This document shows positions 61,315-64,000 of a DNA stretch of 64,000 bases, one piece after another; position 1 is the first letter of the stretch, and every line of letters starts with the position of its first letter. The notes beneath the pieces were generated by a model that was not told the DNA's origin, did no database searches, and saw only the letters and a list, made by a program, of their open reading frames with translations. The stretch comes from Bacteroidales bacterium (GTDB taxonomy: Bacteria; Bacteroidota; Bacteroidia; Bacteroidales; TTA-H9). The position numbers were made by a program, and so were the translations under genes. The stretch is taken from contig JAUSOY010000013.1 in the NCBI GenBank assembly GCA_030656615.1, positions 36,976 through 100,975 of the forward strand. Reading direction: 5' to 3'.

Positions 61315-62220
61315 TTATTTTTTGATGACTTTAATAGTAGTTAGTGCTGCTTTTCTATTCATCAATTGTAAAAGATATATCCCAGCCCTCATATCCGAAA
61401 AGTCAACTTTTATGCTTCCACCTGTATATTGTAGAAACTTCAATTTACGCTTATTCCCTAGCATATCACAGACCATAATTTGGTCAATGATATCAGAAGA
61501 ATTCATTTCAATCGCCAATTGGTCAATAATTGGATTGGGAAATGTCTTTATACTTAAACGTGATTTCTGTGAAGTTAAGCCTAAGGATAAATCGCATTTG
61601 TAACCATAATAAGGATAATATGCTGTATCATTCAGTGTAAAACATAACAATTCTGCAGGAAATTCAGCGTTTGGGAATGTTTCAAGTAAGCCACTGTTAA
61701 ATCCAACACCTTCAATTAGTAATCCAGAGCCACAATTGCCCTCGCTCAGGTTAAAAATTTTCCTAAAACTACCTCCAACAAGAATACTGTCGATGCTTGT
61801 AACGATTATACCATCATTCCGATTATTATATGTCAAAGGTAAAGTATCTCCTACATTTAAGTCAAAATCATACAGTAAATCCTCCCAACCTTGATTATTC
61901 ACATACATTTTATTGTTTTCCTGGCGTATCAGAATGCTAAATCTATCGTAAAATGTTGAACCTTCACACATATATGAAGGCGGGGACGCCATCCAACTGT
62001 AATTAATTCTATGCCTATCGAATACTTTTTTATAATTATAATTGCCAATTGTAGTATCACCATTTATATAATACATGTAGTTATTTATCTCAAGACAGCT
62101 CCCATTGCCACCAAACCACATTTCCTGCCTCCATTTTGGACTATTCTCAAGATAATTTACAATTTGAGCATTAACGGTAAATGATATGATAAATGCCAGA
62201 AGTGTAATTCTTATTTTCAT
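61315..62220 (-). CDS. Secreted hypothetical protein with T9SS type A sorting domain
   Basis: Signal peptide; C-terminal LSIKTFPNPIIDQLAIEMN...DMRAGIYLLQLMNRKAALTTIKVIKK. Confidence 0.88.
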   Translation of the reverse strand: MKIRITLLAFIISFTVNAQIVNYLENSPKWRQEMWFGGNGSCLEINNYMYYINGDTTIGNYNYKKVFDRHRINYSWMASPPSYMCEGSTFYDRFSILIRQENNKMYVNNQGWEDLLYDFDLNVGDTLPLTYNNRNDGIIVTSIDSILVGGSFRKIFNLSEGNCGSGLLIEGVGFNSGLLETFPNAEFPAELLCFTLNDTAYYPYYGYKCDLSLGLTSQKSRLSIKTFPNPIIDQLAIEMNSSDIIDQIMVCDMLGNKRKLKFLQYTGGSIKVDFSDMRAGIYLLQLMNRKAALTTIKVIKK

Positions 62221-62259
62221 ATGAAATCCTGACTAAATATTTGCTAACCTTATAGTGTT

Positions 62260-62332
62260 TTATTCATCCTCCTGTCACAAATATAAACATAAAATCTAAA
62301 AATGCGCAAGGTGTTGAAAAATAATGTTTAAC
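62260..62332 (-). promoter_or_regulatory. Shared 5' leader with Bacteroidota promoter (copy 2)
   Basis: Minus strand GTTAAACATTATTTTTCAACACCTTG-N21-TATATTTG. Confidence 0.7.
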
Positions 62333-62511
62333 GCCAGTTCGTCTTAAACCCTTCTTATAAAATGCCTGTGTATCAAATACATGCTAGTTTTGAATACAAA
62401 ATAAAAATTGATGTGCTATTCCGGATATTTTTTGATGCTGCATTTTTGCAGCGATAAACAGGCACAGCCTGTTTTCATAAACCGACTCAGGCAATGCCTG
62501 AGCCGAACGGG
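62329..62511 (-). repeat. Interspersed hairpin repeat R6
   Basis: AACGCCAGTTCGTCTTAAACCC...; three successive hairpins: GCTGCATTTTTGCAGC (62437-62452), AAACAGGCACAGCCTGTTT (62456-62474), CTCAGGCAATGCCTGAG (62486-62502). Confidence 0.9.
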
Positions 62512-62583
62512 TTCCTTTCAGGACAAGCAATGCAGACCACTCAGAGTCCTATTTGTTACCAACTGAGCGTTCATAATTTATCA

Positions 62584-63708
62584 TTATCTAAATAGTTTTA
62601 AATAATTATCAAATACATACATTCGACCCCTCTGTCCACCGGTAACTTCTTTTAATATTTCTGCTTTTTCAAGTAGTTCAATAAGTTTATATGATGATGG
62701 CATCGAAAGACCTGTCGTACTACAGACTTTCTCAGCATTAATCACAGGTCTTTGATATAAATAATTCACAACCTTTTGTGCATTCCCTGCCCTGCTTCCT
62801 AAAATTTGAAACGTAAGTTCGTTTTGTTTTTGTAATTGTAATATGCTGTCAAAGGTTCTTATTCCTTTTTTTGCAGTTTCTATGATTCCAACCAAGAAGA
62901 ATTTAAACCATTGAGTCATGTCATTTTTGTCCCTAACATTCATCAGGTTTTCATAATATAATTTCCTGTGATTTTCCATAAAATCAGAAAGATAGAGAAT
63001 TGGCTTTTTAAGAATACCTTTGTTAACAAGGTAAAGTGGAATAAGTAAACGACCAACTCTTCCATTACCATCAAGGAATGGGTGGATGGTTTCAAATTGG
63101 TAATGCACCAATGCGATTTTTAGCAATTCTGGGAAATAAATGTTTTCATTATGGAGAAATTTCTCAATATCACTCATTAATTCAGGAACTGTTGTATGGA
63201 CAGGGGGTACAAAAAGAGCGTCATTAATAGTTGCTCCCCCAATCCAATTTTGACTATTTCTAAATTCACCTGGTTGCTTTTTCTGTCCTCTTACGCCTTG
63301 TAATAGTACTTGGTGTGTTTCACGAATCAGTCTTGATGAAAAGGGCAATTTTTCTAATGCATCTATTGCCAATTCCATCGCTTTTATATAATTCTGAACT
63401 TCCTCCCAATCATCACGTTTATCCAAAGGAATATCGTCTCTGTCAAGCAACGCCTCTTCCATATTAGTTTGCGTTCCTTCTATCTTGCTGCTTTGAGTGG
63501 CTTCTTTAAGTACATGCATACTGATAAACAATTCAATATTGGGAATGTAGTTCGAATACATGTCCAGTCTACCTAATTCTCTATCTGCTTGACTAAGTAA
63601 TTGTAAAACTTCCATACTTTCTACTTTCCATTGACGATTAATCAATGTAGGTTGGAAGCTTTTATAATATCCTTGATTGATATAATGACCAGATTTGAAT
63701 TGTTTCAT
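62584..63708 (-). CDS. Fic family protein (Fic/DOC with N-terminal inhibitory motif and C-terminal winged-helix-like region)
   Basis: HPFLDGNGRVGRLLIPLYLV matches HxFx(D/E)GNGRxxR; SSKIEGT fits the (S/T)xxxE(G/N) inhibitory motif. Confidence 0.95.
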   Translation of the reverse strand: MKQFKSGHYINQGYYKSFQPTLINRQWKVESMEVLQLLSQADRELGRLDMYSNYIPNIELFISMHVLKEATQSSKIEGTQTNMEEALLDRDDIPLDKRDDWEEVQNYIKAMELAIDALEKLPFSSRLIRETHQVLLQGVRGQKKQPGEFRNSQNWIGGATINDALFVPPVHTTVPELMSDIEKFLHNENIYFPELLKIALVHYQFETIHPFLDGNGRVGRLLIPLYLVNKGILKKPILYLSDFMENHRKLYYENLMNVRDKNDMTQWFKFFLVGIIETAKKGIRTFDSILQLQKQNELTFQILGSRAGNAQKVVNYLYQRPVINAEKVCSTTGLSMPSSYKLIELLEKAEILKEVTGGQRGRMYVFDNYLKLFR

Positions 63709-63830
63709 TTTTATGTTTTTTAAACAAAGATAACCCTTGTTTAAGTATTTTGTAATTATCTTAAATAAGGGCGTACTCTATTTAAGTTTAACACTGAAAT
63801 TAAAACAGTGCTGTTCCCTCGCCTTGTTGC

Positions 63831-63867
63831 CAACGCCCCTTCGTCTTAAAACCTTCCTTACTAATTA
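63831..63867 (-). repeat. Interspersed repeat R7 (only the conserved terminus; interrupted at 63868)
   Basis: CAACGCCCCTTCGTCTTAAAACCTTCCTTACTAATTA matches the conserved end of R1-R6, then similarity stops at GAGTCTGTC. Confidence 0.65.
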
Positions 63868-64000
63868 GAGTCTGTCTTTAAACTTAAATTGTTGATAACT
63901 AATATAATAACTTAACGATAAAAATATTTTGGGTATAAGAAGAATAAGTATCTTAGTATTAAAGATACAGGCATTATGAAACTATTCAACGACTTGACCC
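63868..64000 (+). mobile_element. Possible left end of an insertion sequence continuing beyond the window
   Basis: Repeat R7 breaks off abruptly at GAGTCTGTCTTTAAACTT; an ORF on + begins at 63976 (MKLFNDLT...) and runs off the window. Confidence 0.3.

Noticed and set aside
52281-63867. CRISPR array
   Set aside because: Repeat copies are kilobases apart, long and variable, with genes between them; no regular spacers and no cas genes.
50600-64000. Integron integrase (IntI)
   Set aside because: No ORF in the window has tyrosine-recombinase signatures; it could be outside the window or absent.
1-64000. tRNA/rRNA genes
   Set aside because: No cloverleaf-like segments or conserved rRNA blocks were recognised by eye; a tRNAscan-SE/barrnap run would be decisive.

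Overview
The window is a Bacteroidota (Bacteroidales-like) chromosomal segment. Supporting signs are a TonB-dependent receptor, T9SS C-terminal sorting domains, PorV/PorQ-family and S46/C69 peptidase genes, and TTG-N19-21-TAnnTTTG promoters. About 1-50.5 kb is mostly ordinary core and housekeeping content: a TonB receptor/T9SS substrate/PorV-like trio, greA, HIT, a PurF-like gene, rodA/PBP2, pntAA-AB-B, an acyl-CoA synthetase, tag, nadD, a ROK kinase, S46 and M3 peptidases, two C69 dipeptidases, an RlmL-like methyltransferase, a nitrilase, a PfkB kinase, an alkaline phosphatase and a YfcC transporter. A decayed tandem copy of a PD40 lipoprotein gene sits at 24.96-25.34 kb. About 50.6 to at least 63.9 kb is accessory. 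Twelve functionally unrelated genes all lie on the minus strand (DUF1287, frameshifted DinD, HipA/HipB, secreted hypothetical, GT39-like, acyl-ACP thioesterase, DUF4349, DUF3795, SAM methyltransferase, T9SS hypothetical, Fic). Many are separated by members of a multi-hairpin, non-coding repeat family of about 40-390 bp. On the coding strand the repeats tend to end in (G)AACTG-N-GTTRNNC immediately upstream of the next gene. I read this as a possible integrase-less gene-cassette array (CALIN-like) or a related cassette-mobilising repeat system. It is the best candidate for something undescribed here, but I could not test it computationally. No rRNA, tRNA, CRISPR array or integron integrase was recognised.
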